From Maratus speciosus (taxonomy: Eukaryota; Arthropoda; Arachnida; Araneae; Salticidae), in NCBI GenBank assembly GCA_963932465.1, contig OZ010787.1:15488926-15552925 (forward strand): DNA of 64,000 nucleotides, written 5' to 3'. The translations under genes and the position numbers were made by a program. Numbering within the stretch: position 1 is the stretch's first letter; the number at the start of each line of letters is the position of its first letter. This document shows positions 34,441-45,612 of this stretch, piece after piece. The notes below the pieces were generated by a model. The model was not told the DNA's origin. It was given only the letters and a program-made list of their open reading frames with translations, and made no database searches.

Positions 34441-35490
34441 GTTAGAAAGTGTTAAAAATGGTTTTTACCTATATTCTGTAACCCGGGAAGGCCGTGTTGG
34501 ATCCCCTAGTTGCTTTAATACTATTAATAGGGAGTTGACATTCGTTTTGTTACTTAGCAGATAGAATTTAATGAGATCCATTTTCCTCGGTCGCATGATA
34601 AAGATCTGTTTTCCTTTATTCGCTAACTTTTCTTGGGTCAGTACACGGAAGCGGGATCAATGTATCCATTGCCCTTTCGCATAATTCTTAATGAACTTGT
34701 CTTTGCTTTCTATTTTTATGATGCAAATAAAAAATAAATAAATGCTGCTAGATGTCTTTTATAAGATCATACATCAAAACTACAAGTTATATACTTAAAG
34801 AATTGGCCATCCAACCCTTCTCAACCGGATTTACTGGTCCAGGGAGAGTACTTAGATTCTTGGCATTTGCTTTCCTTTTCAATCCTCAGGTGAAAGTTGA
34901 AGCGTTCAGGTTCAAGGTTCTTGTCACACTGAGTATAACTTTTATGAAAAGCCACCTGAATAGTTTTCTTCAAATCGTTAATAGACTTGGTGCGGTACTT
35001 TTTTCTTTGCTGCTTTAGGAAAAGCATGATTTGCTTATGCATAGAGTCCGTGAATGATTAGAACTAGATTGTTAAGAGTTTAACCTTCGTGTTACAGTCA
35101 TAAATAAATATATATTGTTTTTATAAAACAGTGTATTGTATTGCGACGTTTTACTGTAACAATTGTGCTTGAAAAATTATAAAGAACGGCTTACCTTAAA
35201 GTTATTCAGGGTAACTTCTAAGGAAATAAATTAAAAATGACACAACAGTAAATTAATTTCTGCACTATTTGCACCAACGCTTTTTTAATTTTCAGAATTT
35301 CGCAAATTAAATTACACAAATTCATTATAAAGGTTTGAGCTTTCTTGATTATATGTTAAATAATTGTTTTGTGCTTTCATTTGACTTATACATATTTTCT
35401 TCAGTCGCTGTACAATTAGAATTGGTCAAGATTTAATTTGTACAAATAAACACTATCCATAGCATTTTTATATTTCATAAAATGCGACAG
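34441..35490. other. Intergenic DNA upstream of the M1 exon
   Basis: A less AT-rich stretch at 34780-35040 is open on both strands (88 codons plus, 73 codons minus) but I recognise no protein in either. The rest is AT-rich. Confidence 0.4.
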
Positions 35491-35495
35491 TGTTT

Positions 35496-35540
35496 TATAA
35501 TATAGAAAAAGTGAAATATTCTGATTAAGGCAGTGTCAGT
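35496..35540 (+). promoter_or_regulatory. Possible TATA-like and initiator sequences
   Basis: TATAATATA (35496-35504) lies upstream of an arthropod-type initiator TCAGT (35536-35540), which is 21-25 bp before the start codon. The spacing is longer than usual for a TATA box and such strings are common in AT-rich DNA, so this is only a candidate. Confidence 0.2.
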
Positions 35541-35560
35541 GAAATCTTGAATTGATAAAA

Positions 35561-35950
35561 ATGCCGGCAAATCGAAAAGAATTTGGTGAAGAGAGTGAAA
35601 AGAATGAATACAAAGGCAAAAGAACTTCTTTCATAAATATTCTTTGTAGATTACAAAGAGGTATTTTAGTATTTGGAGGTGTGATGTTTGTAATTTGGTT
35701 TTCAATAACTTACGGCTTTCAAAACTATTCCAATTCAGGCGACACCGTTGTCGCTATGAAAAGAACTTCTGGAGAGAGATACGGTGGGATGGAAGACTAC
35801 ATGGACAAAATCATTAAAACGGGAAGATTGATGGATCATGTGATTCCTCGTCATTACAATCTAACATTGCAGCTATTTATGCCACCGGAATATAACTTCA
35901 CAACGAAAGGAAAAGTAAACATTCTCATAGAATGCCTTAAAAAGACCAAG
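35561..35950 (+). CDS. M1-family aminopeptidase (aminopeptidase N-like), first coding exon
   Basis: M1 aminopeptidases are zinc enzymes that remove N-terminal residues from peptides; this subgroup is anchored as type II membrane ectoenzymes. The exon encodes 130 residues. Residues 1-33 are a charged cytoplasmic tail. About 34-53 form a hydrophobic segment (GILVFGGVMFVIWFSITYGF), and 54-88 are a stalk. From 89 the ectodomain starts with the family signature RLMDHVIPRHYNLTLQL, followed by FTTKGKVNILIECLKKTK. Sequons lie at N100 and N112. I chose the ATG at 35561, which has A at -3; the preceding codons lack an upstream ATG. The exon ends at CCAAG followed by GTAAGT, giving a phase-0 intron. The HEXXH zinc site and all later domains are absent here, so most of the protein lies in exons not recognised in this window. 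Confidence 0.85.
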
Positions 35951-35956
35951 GTAAGT
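35951..35956 (+). other. Splice donor of the M1 exon
   Basis: GTAAGT directly follows AAG, a consensus donor. Read through, the frame would stop after four codons, which supports splicing here. Confidence 0.85.
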
Positions 35957-35983
35957 TGCTCTTAAAGTGGGCTGGGTTACAAA

Positions 35984-35986
<3 letters not shown>

Positions 35987-36031
<45 letters not shown>
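35987..36031. repeat. (ATT)n microsatellite
   Basis: About 15 uninterrupted ATT units lie just inside intron 1 of the M1 gene. Confidence 0.95.
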
Positions 36032-36034
<3 letters not shown>

Positions 36035-36224
36035 AATTTTCATTTAATATACTATCCTAATTTATTATTTATTACCTCAATATATATATTTCTTTTCAAA
36101 TGTAAGTTATTCAAAAAATGTTTATATTTATTAGTGTTTTAAATTGAAATTTTAGCCATCATTAAAATTTTGCTTTAGTTAAAAAAAAAAAAAAAATTCA
36201 AAACTTTTTTGAAAATTTTTCGAA

Positions 36225-36840
36225 AAAATTTCAAAAATTTTCAATTTTTTTCTTTTAATTTTTATATTCAAATAATATAAAATTCGATGCACAGTTTTAT
36301 TTACATATATAAACCAAACTTTTATAAAAAATATTGGGGATTTTTATTGATATGGAATGCGCAAGCCCCATTTCGAAGATTTCTAAGACGACGCGTAAAA
36401 TTCCATTTTTTTTCTCAAAAATAATTTATTTTTTATTTTTTTGTGATAAATAGATGCCATAATGCATATAATGAACCCTTGAGTAATATTTAAAGTGAAA
36501 TTTAGAAAAAAAAATTGAAAAATTGAAAAATTTTGAAATTAAAATTTTTTTAAAAAATTTCGAAAATTTTTGAAATTTTGTTTTTAAACCTTTATATTCA
36601 AATATATAAAATTCGATGCATAGTTTTATTTATATATATAAACCAAACTTTTATAAAAAATATTGGGGATTTTCATTGATATGGAACGCGAAGGGGGCAT
36701 TTCGAAGATTTCTAAGACAACGCGTAAAATTCATTTTTTTTTTCATTTTTTTTGTGATAAATGCTTGCCATAATGCATATAATGTACCCTTGAATAATAT
36801 TTAAAGCGAAATTTACAAAAAATAAAAATTGATTTTTAAG
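36225..36840. repeat. ~329-bp tandem duplication in intron 1
   Basis: Two copies share AATTCGATGC, ATATAAACCAAACTTTTATA, TTGATATGGAA and GATTTCTAAGAC.ACGCG. The AATTCGATGC motif is at 36281 and 36610. The copies differ at scattered sites and by small indels. The next ~30 bp (TTTTAAAGGTCCCTTGTCC) look like decayed element sequence. Confidence 0.8.
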
Positions 36841-37931
36841 GTTTTAAAGGTCCCTTGTCCCCTTAAAGAATTTATAACTTTAAAACACTGTTCAAAGCAA
36901 CTTTATATTTAATGAAAATTTAGATACATCAATATAAAAAATGACCGATCTTGAAAAAATTCCATTCTTAGATAAATTCATTAAAATCTTTGAAGAAAGC
37001 GCGGCAACTGGAAGCAGTACAGCCTCGAAAACGTTATACCTTTTGATATAAACTATCGTTTTTGCCTGCGGTTTTATTCTACAAATGATAAAGCATTTTC
37101 CAAGTCCAAAATGATAAAATATAATTTTTTCCCCGAGATTTTTGTGTTCCACACCACTTCAAATACTTCTTTGTAATGATTGAAATATTTTCGAACACAA
37201 TCGCAAGTATCAGTTGTTAGCAGTTGCAACGTACAGAAATTGGGATTGGGGATAGGATTCAATCCCATGACGGTTTAGCGATTTTGGCAGAAACATTTTT
37301 TCATCAATTGTATTTATAGTGATCACCATATGGCACGTACCATGTGGAAGCAACTTAAGAATTTTATCTATAGCTACGGTAATGTGTTGATTTTTTGCAA
37401 ACGTTTCTGTTTCTATTATTGAAACTTGAAAGATATCCCCTAAACAAATATTTAATGAATAGCGTAAGTTACATTGAACTCATCTTAATCAAAATGCAAA
37501 TAAATATATATGTAATTTAATAGTAATATTTTGAAATAAAACAATAAAACTTTAATAATTCATAAAACGATAGAGAAATATTGAAGGCTCTATGCTCATT
37601 CCGCAGAATTCAGCCGAAAACCGTTAGTGAAAACAAGATTTGAATGTTTTTACATTAAGTATCGGGTATCGTAGATAAGTAAAATGTGCAGAATGAAAAG
37701 AACACCAATAGTAAGCATTGTTATTATTATTATTGCCATTTTTCTTACAAAAAAAGAAGAAAATGAGCAATTTAATTAATGGTACATGGCTACACCAAAC
37801 TTTAACAGCTGCGGAAGAAAAATTTTCATTTGGGGATGGATTATTTTTAAAGAGGAATTTCGCAATTTTATTACCTGCATGAATTTTTCTTTTTCCGTTT
37901 TTCTTGTTCCCTCCCTCTCTTTCATTTTTTT
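36841..37931. other. Intronic/intergenic DNA with one coding-like minus-strand frame
   Basis: The minus strand at 37074-37268 is open for 64 codons with balanced composition (for example NPIPNPNFCTLQLLTTDTCD). I recognise no family and see no splice context. It may be a transposon scrap. The rest is AT-rich. Confidence 0.3.
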
Positions 37932-38370
37932 AGGTGCGTTCGTAATTATATAAATACGTAGCATCTATAGTCGTCGTCCGGTCTATCCGTCTGTCCGCAT
38001 ATAACAGCGCAAAAACTACCCAACCGAATGGTTTGAAGTTTAACATATATAATTGTCGAAGAATTTTGTTGAGTCATTTCAAATATTATGAAAATCGAAT
38101 CAAAACTTAAAATGATATTAATAAAAGTTTCTTCATTCTATTAAATCCTATCATACGTAATTAATTCAATGATATTCCATAATAGGTAACGATTCTAGGT
38201 GGCCATGGTGATTACGTCCTATTTAAGATGGAGTCCTATTATTTCCGTATTAATGAATTTAATCTATATATCGTAATAAATTTTGTATTCATGCATTTTT
38301 GGTAAGAGTGCAACAGCTATTGCACCAAGATCTAAATATTTATAAAACTTGTTACAGTACGAACGCACCT
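37932..38370. mobile_element. Possible element with 13-bp inverted termini
   Basis: AGGTGCGTTCGTA at the left and TACGAACGCACCT at the right are perfect inverses about 440 bp apart. The interior begins with a GTCTATCCGTCTGTCC run. No flanking duplication is resolved. Confidence 0.5.
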
Positions 38371-38570
38371 CATTTTATACCGTTTGACGTACAATTTTTG
38401 ACTTGTTTTCATTAACCTTTTTTGTTTTTTGCTAAACACGTTATGAGTAATAACTAATGCAAAGTAAAATACTCAGTCCCCTCCTCCCCCCCCCCCCACC
38501 AAAAAAAAAATCAATAAAAAATAAAATAAAATAAAATCGATATTGATAGAATAATCGGTATTGAAAATTA

Positions 38571-38965
38571 AGCTTGTAGCATTTACAGTTCTTTTGTAGG
38601 GACACACAAAAGATTTCAGTTTCATTAAGGTCTATTGGTAAAAATCGTTTGCGCGGCGCATTTTTTTTAATGTTAAAATATTTGAAACATAATGAGATTG
38701 GTATGCATCATGGAGGTGGACTACAACATTCTTTCTTAGGAGTATAGAAAAATAAGTAGCATTTATCGCTTGTTTACAGGGATGCACAAAAGAATTCCAT
38801 TGCATTTTGATGTATGGGGAAAAGTGTTTGCGGTGCGTTTTAACGATGTTATTTCAAACATAATGAAATTTATATGAATCACTGATGTGCACTGCAACAT
38901 GTTTTATATAGATTATGGAATGCGTTCATTCATAGAGACGCATAAAGTATTTAGTTAAGGGATCT
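38571..38965. repeat. Dispersed repeat E, tandem pair
   Basis: Two ~190-bp units share GTAGCATTTA, GTTTACAGGGATGCACAAAA, a long A/T stretch and GAAATTTATATGAATC-like sequence, starting near 38575 and 38755. Confidence 0.6.
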
Positions 38966-39582
38966 CAAGCCTTTTAAAGCTTCAAAATTTTCGAATTTTT
39001 AATTTTTTTAGATGTTAAACTCCTATCTTTTCTGAACATTTTGATATAATTGTTTCCTTGAAATTCCCATTAGAACAGATGTTTGGATTTTAGAATTATA
39101 TCCTCTCAATAGCTGAAGCAGGGTTTCCGAAACTTTGAAGTCCTTTTTCTCCAAATGACGTTTTTCGGCATAACGCGCAGGATATCTTAAAAACTTCTGT
39201 ATATTTTTTCATGAAATTTTCAAAAGATATGTTTCTTGTTAGTCTGTATAAACTAAGCCTAAAATTTCCGTTTTATTGTTAAAAAAAATTTTTTTAGGTG
39301 ATTATGCTGTTGAAATTTTCAAAATTTTGTATTAGCTAAATACAACTTTGCATTAAAAATATAAAAATGCTTTAAATACAAATTTATTTAGGTTCAGGGT
39401 AATAATTATAATCTTAAATATCATTAGGCACCAGAATTTTCCTTCTAGTTGCAAATTTATTTTACAAAATTTATTTTGTAATCCTGCGCGTAAACTGTTA
39501 TACCAATATTCTGCTCGTCAAATGTCTGACAGTATGGAGCCCCCTATAAATGCTAATTCTGAATCTTGCCATTTTTTAAATA
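38966..39582. other. AT-rich non-coding DNA
   Basis: Nothing supportable is seen. The final TA is the left target site of the element that follows. Confidence 0.45.
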
Positions 39583-39906
39583 CAGTAAAACCTCCTTAAA
39601 GCGACCACATTCCGTTCCAATAAAAATTGGTCGCTTCGAGAGGTGGTCTCTTAATGGAGGTGATGTTTATATCTAGATTTTAATTGTTGAAAAAAGATAA
39701 CAATTAATGTTACTAAAATTTAATTTTCCCATTAGGGAAAAATATAAAAATTTAAGTATCAAAACAAAAGTTAATTACATAAGTTAATTATTGATTGCAG
39801 GGTTTAAAAAGTCCTTCCGGCCAGTGCCGGGAGGAAGAGGTAGCTTTCATATTCCTTATTTTTAAAAAGCCAACTTATATTATTCAAACACACGAAGCTC
39901 AATTAA

Positions 39907-40106
39907 CCCCTTCGGGACGGGAGCCTTTTACGAAATTTTTAATCTTTTGTCACCGTTTTTTAAAAACAGAAATTTGTGTCTTTTCGAATCGAGAAAATGC
40001 GCTGATTAAATAAGGGAAATTTTACAGTAAAATTTTACTGGTGAGGAAAAACAAGGATTCTGAGCGCTTCATGCGGCACGTATACGTGTCGCTCGTCCCC
40101 AAGGGG
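39907..40106. mobile_element. piggyBac-type TTAA MITE, family 3
   Basis: The termini CCCCTTCGGGACGGGAGC and GCTCGTCCCCAAGGGG are imperfect inverted repeats. They are flanked on both sides by TTAA (39903-39906, 40107-40110). The element is exactly 200 bp, with no supported coding frame. The right terminus resembles that of 60064-60539. Confidence 0.85.
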
Positions 40107-40239
40107 TTAAGTGGAAACCGAATGTAGGAGATTCAATACTAATTTTTATCAATACTAAATCACTATGAATGAGAATTTCGCGAAATTAGTCAGCTTTATC
40201 CAAGCTGCTTTTATTTAAAGTCACTTATATTTGGCTGCC

Positions 40240-42030
40240 AAATTCGGCGATTTCTTAAAGTGCCTGCCATTTTAAGACAACATGGTAGATGAGGCTAACC
40301 AGTGAACTTGGTCGAGACCTTAGTAATTGCTGTGCACATGCTCACTCATATCGGAATCGGTTGATATATACGAGTGCTGTCGCAGGCAAAAAATCAGATT
40401 TTTCAAAATGTCACCCACTTTAGAAGAAACTGCTATATCTGAGCCATTTTTTAAGATAAAGACAAACAAAAAATGCTCCTGAATCCTTATATCAAGGTCA
40501 AATACTTAAGAAAGAAACCTTTTTCAATTTCTAATTTTTTTGCACCTCACTTTAAATATAATTTTTTTTTTATTTAATGGCCGCAATTTTGAAACAAGAT
40601 GGCTGATGAAGCTGGCCAGCGAACTTGGTCGAGATATTGATGTATACTATCCACATGCCTTCTTCCATCGAAATAGGCGAATAAGTGTGGTATCGCGTGA
40701 CAAATACAAGATCGTTTCAAAGTGTTAGCCATGATAGAAATTCAAAGTGCTATAATTCAACCACTTTTTTAAGATATAAACAAAATAACAAATTTTCAGA
40801 AACAAAAACTGCTCCAGAATCTTTGTATCAAGGCTAAACACACAAAAAAAATCTTTTTCATTTTCCAATTTTTTAATACCTCATTTAAAATTTTAAATTA
40901 CATTTTTTTTTTAAATGGCAACCCTTTTGAAACAAGATGACGAATGAAGCTGGCCAACGAACTCGGTCGAGACATTGGTATGTACTATGTACAGACCAAG
41001 TTACATTCAAATCGGTTCAAAAATACGCCTGTTATCGCGTGACAAAAATCAGGTCGTTTTAAAATGTCAGCCACAATAGAAATTCAAAATGTTATAACTC
41101 AGCCATTTTTTTAGATGTAGACGAAACAAAACCTGTTCCGGAATCTTTGTGTTAAGGTAAAACACATACAAAAAAAATCTTTTTCATTTTTCAATTTTTT
41201 GGTATCTCATTTTAAATTTATTTTTATTAAAATTTTTTTAAATGGCCGCCATTTTGAAACAAGATGGCGAATGAAGCTGGTCAACGAACTCGGTTGAGTT
41301 ATTTGTATGTACTATGTACACACCAAGGTACATCCAAATCGGTTCATAAATACGTCTGTTATCACGTGGCAAAAATCAGGACGTTTCAAAATGTCAGCCA
41401 CGCTAGAAATTCAAAATGCTATAACTCAGCCATTTTTTAAGATATAGACGAAACAAAAACTGCTCCGAATCTTTTTATCAAGGTCAAACACATAAGAAAA
41501 AAATATTTTTTCAATTTTCAATTTTTTGCTACCACATTTCAAATTTAAATTTTTCTCAAAATTTTAAATGGCCGCCATTTTTAAACAAGATGGCGGATGA
41601 AGCTGGCCAACGAACTCGTTCGAGACATTGGTCTGTACTATGTATAAACGAAGTTACATCCAAATCGGTTCATAAATACGCCTTTTATCGCGTGACAAAT
41701 TTCAGGACGTTTCAAAATGTCAGCTTCGCTAGAAATTCAAAATGCTATAACTCAGCCATTTTTTAAGATATAGACGAAACAAAAACTGCTACGGAGTCTT
41801 TGTATAAAGGTCAAATACATAAGAAAAAAATATTTTTCCATTTTCAATTTTTTGGTACCATATTTCATATTTTAAATTTTTTAAAACATTTTAAATGGCC
41901 GCCATTTTGAAACAAAATGGCGGATGAAGCTGGCCAACGAACTCGGTCGAGACATTGGTATGTACTATGTACACACCGAATTACATCCAAATCGGTTCGT
42001 AAATACGAGAGTTACAGTGTGACATAGGTC
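40240..42030. repeat. ~327-bp tandem array, about 5.5 units
   Basis: Each unit carries AATGGCCGCCATTTTGAAAC, AAGATGGCGGATGAAGCTGG, AACTCGGTCGAGACATTGGT, ATCCAAATCGGTTC, CGTGACAAA and AAGATATAGACGAAACAAAA. The GAAGCTGG-type motif occurs at about 40290, 40608, 40946, 41273, 41599 and 41925, spacings of 318-338 bp. The left-most unit is the most diverged and the right-hand units are most alike. Confidence 0.9.

Positions 42031-42032
<2 letters not shown>

Positions 42033-42104
<72 letters not shown>
42033..42104. repeat. (AT)n microsatellite
   Basis: An uninterrupted AT run of about 72 bp terminates the preceding array within its last unit. Confidence 0.95.
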
Positions 42105-42106
<2 letters not shown>

Positions 42107-42817
42107 ATTTTGAACGGAGGGTGGTTTCGGGGTCTGGGGGTTATGATCGATGAAAATATACCAAAATTTTTTGAAATCGCTTTCCTCCGAACGGCTGCAA
42201 TAGGTAGCTTTTTGTAAAGAAAGCTACCTAAAAATGAATATATTGACGTTTGCTTTGATTTTACAGTTTTATCTTTCATAACTTTTATTTCCAAGTCCAT
42301 TCGAAGCTCAGCATTTTTTTTATTTTTATTTTATTTATTTATTTTTTTTTTGGATGGGAACAAATAATAACGATTTCATTAATTTATCTATTTCTTTGAC
42401 AGTTTCCTAACAGAATAATAGTTCAAGAGAGTTTATTGACCGTCATTCTTAATTCATCATCACAGTTAAATTCGTAGCCTAAAAAGGCACAAAGGGGTTT
42501 AAACACCGGAATGAAAAAAAAATCTAAACTTAGGTTAGAAGTTTGATGAATAATGTGCCTCTTTTTCTAATAGAACCTTCTTCAAGCCACCAGGAAAAAA
42601 CGGAATTTGTTTCAATTTCTTCAGAGAAATTGGTCGCTCATGGAGAAAATTCAACTGGGATGGTCTCTGAATAAAGGTAAAATTAGTATTGAGCCTATGG
42701 GAATAAATTTCGTTCCATGAAAAAATAATTGTTCAAGAAGGTGGTCGCTTAATGGAGGCGGTCGCATAGGGAGGTTTCACTGTACATGAAATGAAAAATA
42801 CCTAATTATAACTTTCA

Positions 42818-43122
42818 TTAAAAAGCAGTAAACCAACGTTTAAAATGCACAAATAATGCGTGAAAAGTAGCAAACAGCTGTTTCGAATCTACAACGAGAT
42901 TCTTCTTCAGTGCAGGATAGGGAAAAAAGAACAACGTGCTAGAAAAAGCAAGGCTGAGCCAAAATCTAGGCTGAGCTCGATCAGCCTTGCTTTTTCTAGC
43001 ACGCTGTTCTTTTTTCCCTATCTTGCACTGAAGAAGAATCTCGCTGTAGATTCGAAACAGCTGTTTGCTGCTTTTCACGCATTATTTGTGCATTTTAAAC
43101 GTTGGTTTACTGCTTTTTAATA
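42818..43122. mobile_element. ~300-bp palindrome with GAAAC-type core, possibly Penelope-like terminal repeat
   Basis: Arms of about 140 bp (AAAAAGCAGTAAACCAACG ... AAAAAGCAAGGCTGA) are inverted with few differences around a short centre near 42965. Each arm, read outward, carries CACTGAAGAAGAATCTCG, then TAGATTCGAAACAGC. A CTGANGA string, a 6-bp stem and GAAAC in that order recall hammerhead-ribozyme cores reported in Penelope-like elements. The stem III and cleavage site are not convincing, so this is only a resemblance. Confidence 0.55.
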
Positions 43123-43341
43123 TTCCTGCACAAAGGATTTAATTGCTATTTTAATATAACTTTCATCTCAATAAAAAATTGTGTTTTAAAATCATCTACA
43201 TTTTAAGATATTAAATGTTGAAAAATGTCTTTTTTTTAATTATTTTTTCCAATTTTAAGAGTTCTGAGACCTCTTAAAGGACTGACTATGATCGATATGA
43301 TGGAAGTGTGTTTTCCTCTGTGGTATGCATTTTTAAAAGTA
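43123..43341. other. AT-rich non-coding DNA
   Basis: Nothing is seen apart from the TA target site at its right edge. Confidence 0.5.
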
Positions 43342-44407
43342 CAGTCGTGGAAAAAAAAAAGTAAACATCCCCTACTAACTCCTCAACAAATTATGGTAGA
43401 AGAAAGTTACTGGTACCGAACGATTGGAAATAAAGTCTACTTTTAAATGATATAGATAAAATTTGCTTAGGGGGCAATCTACATATTAAAACGAACAATA
43501 ACTTTGTTTTTTTCAATAGCAGTACACAACTCTGACAGCATAAATGAACTCTACACCCTTCAATTAGCCTAGAAACAAATTTTTATGCAATTCGTACCAT
43601 AAGTTTCCGAGAAATCAATTATTTTAAAACGAGTGTATTTTAAGGACTGTATCCAAATTGAAGTTCGGAACTCGATTGTTAACCGAAAGAGCCCCCATCT
43701 TGATCAAGGCACCTTAAGAAGTCAATGAAGCCTGCTAGATTACAGGACAGCTGAAGAAATTTCAAAATATTTAGTCACTTCTATTATAGACGGCCCCTTA
43801 AGCCATCATTTTGCCGTTTTTTAAGCATAATTTGAAAACTACTTGGAAGAAAAATGTGAAATTTTGGATTTCCATAAAGCAGGACTTAATAAATCTAAAT
43901 CCATCAACAAAAATTGTAGGTTGCAATTCATAATTTTTTCGAATATTAATTTCATAATTCGTAATTCATATCATAAGATTATAAAAATTGCAAATTCAGC
44001 GTATTTATGTTTGGGTATCTTAGTATTATTGCAACACAAAAAATTAGCGCATTAGGAGAATAGTTTCAAGAGATATAAATAAAAATATGAAAATGTAATT
44101 TAACATTAGAAGCACCAAATTTTGAATGTTTATAATTCAAAAACTTACCATTCAAATGACTTGAAATTCGGTGTCTAGGCATAATTTGATCCGAAAATTT
44201 GAAATATCTCGTTAAAATTGGGTATTGTCATTGAAAAAAATGAAGTTTGGATCCGTTTTAATATGTAGATGGCCCCCTAAGCAAATTTTATATACGTCAT
44301 TTAAAAGTAGACTTTATTTCCAATCGTTCGGTACCAGTAAATTTCTTCTACGATAATTTGTTGAGGAGTTAGTAGGAGGTGTTTACTTTTTTTTTTTTCC
44401 ACGACTG
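43342..44407. mobile_element. Tc1/mariner-type MITE with ~160-240-bp inverted repeats
   Basis: The tips CAGTCGTGGAAAAAAAA and the inverse CCACGACTG lie between TA dinucleotides (43340-43341, 44408-44409). The inverted arms extend through CTACTAACTCCTCAACAAAT, GTACCGAACGATTGGAAATA, AGTCTACTTTTAAATGA and TTTGCTTAGGGGGC. The centre of about 600 bp is AT-rich and has no recognisable transposase. Confidence 0.85.
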
Positions 44408-44409
44408 TA

Positions 44410-45202
44410 CATGTTTTTTAGTGCATTACGTGGATAGCATAAATGCTATAGATCATATACAGGGCTGCACGGAAGAATTCACCCACATTATCGGATATTG
44501 ACAGCAATTGCTGAAAATAGATTTTTATTGAGTTATTTTTTTTTTTTTTTTAATTATTCATTTAGATGTATCATTTCATTATATGAGAAAAGAAATTTCT
44601 AAATAATATTCTGTTAGCGATAGAAAGTGTTAGTAATCCATGCTCGATGCATGTTTTTTCGTTCTTATTTATTTTGAACTGAAAGATTCTTTTTATGACG
44701 CAATTTGATTTTTGTAAAACTAGTTTTTCTTTTTCTTTCATTATTTTTTAAATGCTATTTATTCATCGTAACATAAGAGTTTTTGATTTTATCTAATCAG
44801 TTTTAAGTTAGTCTAGGAATGGTTTGATTCCCAATTCTCCGCACGCACCTCTCCTCTTTGATTCGTCAGTGACTTCAAGTTCTACAATTTCAAATTGAGA
44901 AACACACGCTGAATGTGGGAAATGTAATTTTGAGGGAAAAAATCGGTTGAAAAATTAAGAAAAAACAACAACTTTTGACCAAAATGTAGATAAAATTATT
45001 TCTCAAAACGAACATTTAAAAAAAAAGTCATCCATGAAAAAAGCATTATCCTAAAAAAACAAGAAAAAATTTATTTTAAAACAGTGTAGCACACATGGAA
45101 AATTTTGTGTGAATTTCTACACTTTCTGTGAAAAGACATTTACAGTCATTTCATTATGTTCACTGTCATTTCACTATAGTCATTTCACTCCACATTCGCT
45201 TA
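44410..45202. other. Non-coding DNA with one repeat E fragment
   Basis: ATGCTATAGATCATATACAG, then GGCTGCACGGAAGAATTC (about 44431-44482), belongs to repeat E. The remainder is AT-rich without a gene. Confidence 0.5.
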
Positions 45203-45440
45203 TGCCCCACCAGTGGCTGAGGGGTTCTGCTGTCTAAGCTGGTAGATGGGAGGTGCTGGGTTCGATCCCAATCGCGCCCGTCGGCCTAATCGTTCGGAGT
45301 TTTCGTGGTTTTCTTCGAGCCATGGATTTCCATGCGTAAATATGGGTTAGGTTCCCTTAGAAAGACACCCACGAAGGGCACTCCCCCGTCGGGCATATAT
45401 CCCTAGTGTAGATAATCGGCCGTCAAAAGCCAACCAACCA
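45203..45440 (+). mobile_element. tRNA-derived SINE, family C, full-length-looking copy
   Basis: The head starts CCCCACCAGTGGCTGAGG (A-box region). The B box GGTTCGATCCC follows, then CGTTCGGAGTTTTCGTGG, AAAGACACCCACGAAGG and CCCTAGTGTAGATAATCGG. It ends in CCAACCAACCA, a short tail repeat. It aligns with 23713-23857 over the latter's length. Confidence 0.8.
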
Positions 45441-45612
45441 CATTTGCTTATTTCTTTTAATTATTCGAAAATATATCAGAAATCAGTCAAGTCAACGCGG
45501 GTGCTTAAGGAATACTTACAGTGGGTCGCAACCCCTGTTAAATCTCCACTGAAAGTGCAAAAACATAACATTAAAATTAAATAAAGCCATGATAAAAAAA
45601 AAAAAAAAAATA

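Larger units (their letters stand above)
39583..42782. mobile_element. pogo/Tc1-mariner-like element with 3.2 kb between TA-flanked termini
   Basis: The left end CAGTAAAACCTCCTTAAAGC and the right end (inverse of CAGTGAAACCTCCCTATGCG) are imperfect inverted repeats flanked by TA on both sides. Subterminal GGTCGCTT / AAGCGACC motifs occur near both ends. The interior contains a TTAA MITE, a ~327-bp tandem array and an AT microsatellite, but no transposase frame. It could instead be two related elements bracketing unrelated repeats. Confidence 0.55.

Noticed and set aside
34752..35042. Gene on either strand just upstream of the M1 exon
   Set aside because: Frames are open on both strands, but no motif, splice signal or recognisable product was found.
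41965..42300. 111-codon minus-strand frame with a Tyr/Ile repeat
   Set aside because: The repeat is the translated (AT)n microsatellite; the rest comes from the 327-bp array.
42818..43120. Two 86-codon frames with nearly the same peptide on opposite strands
   Set aside because: They result from the palindrome's two arms and are not independent genes.
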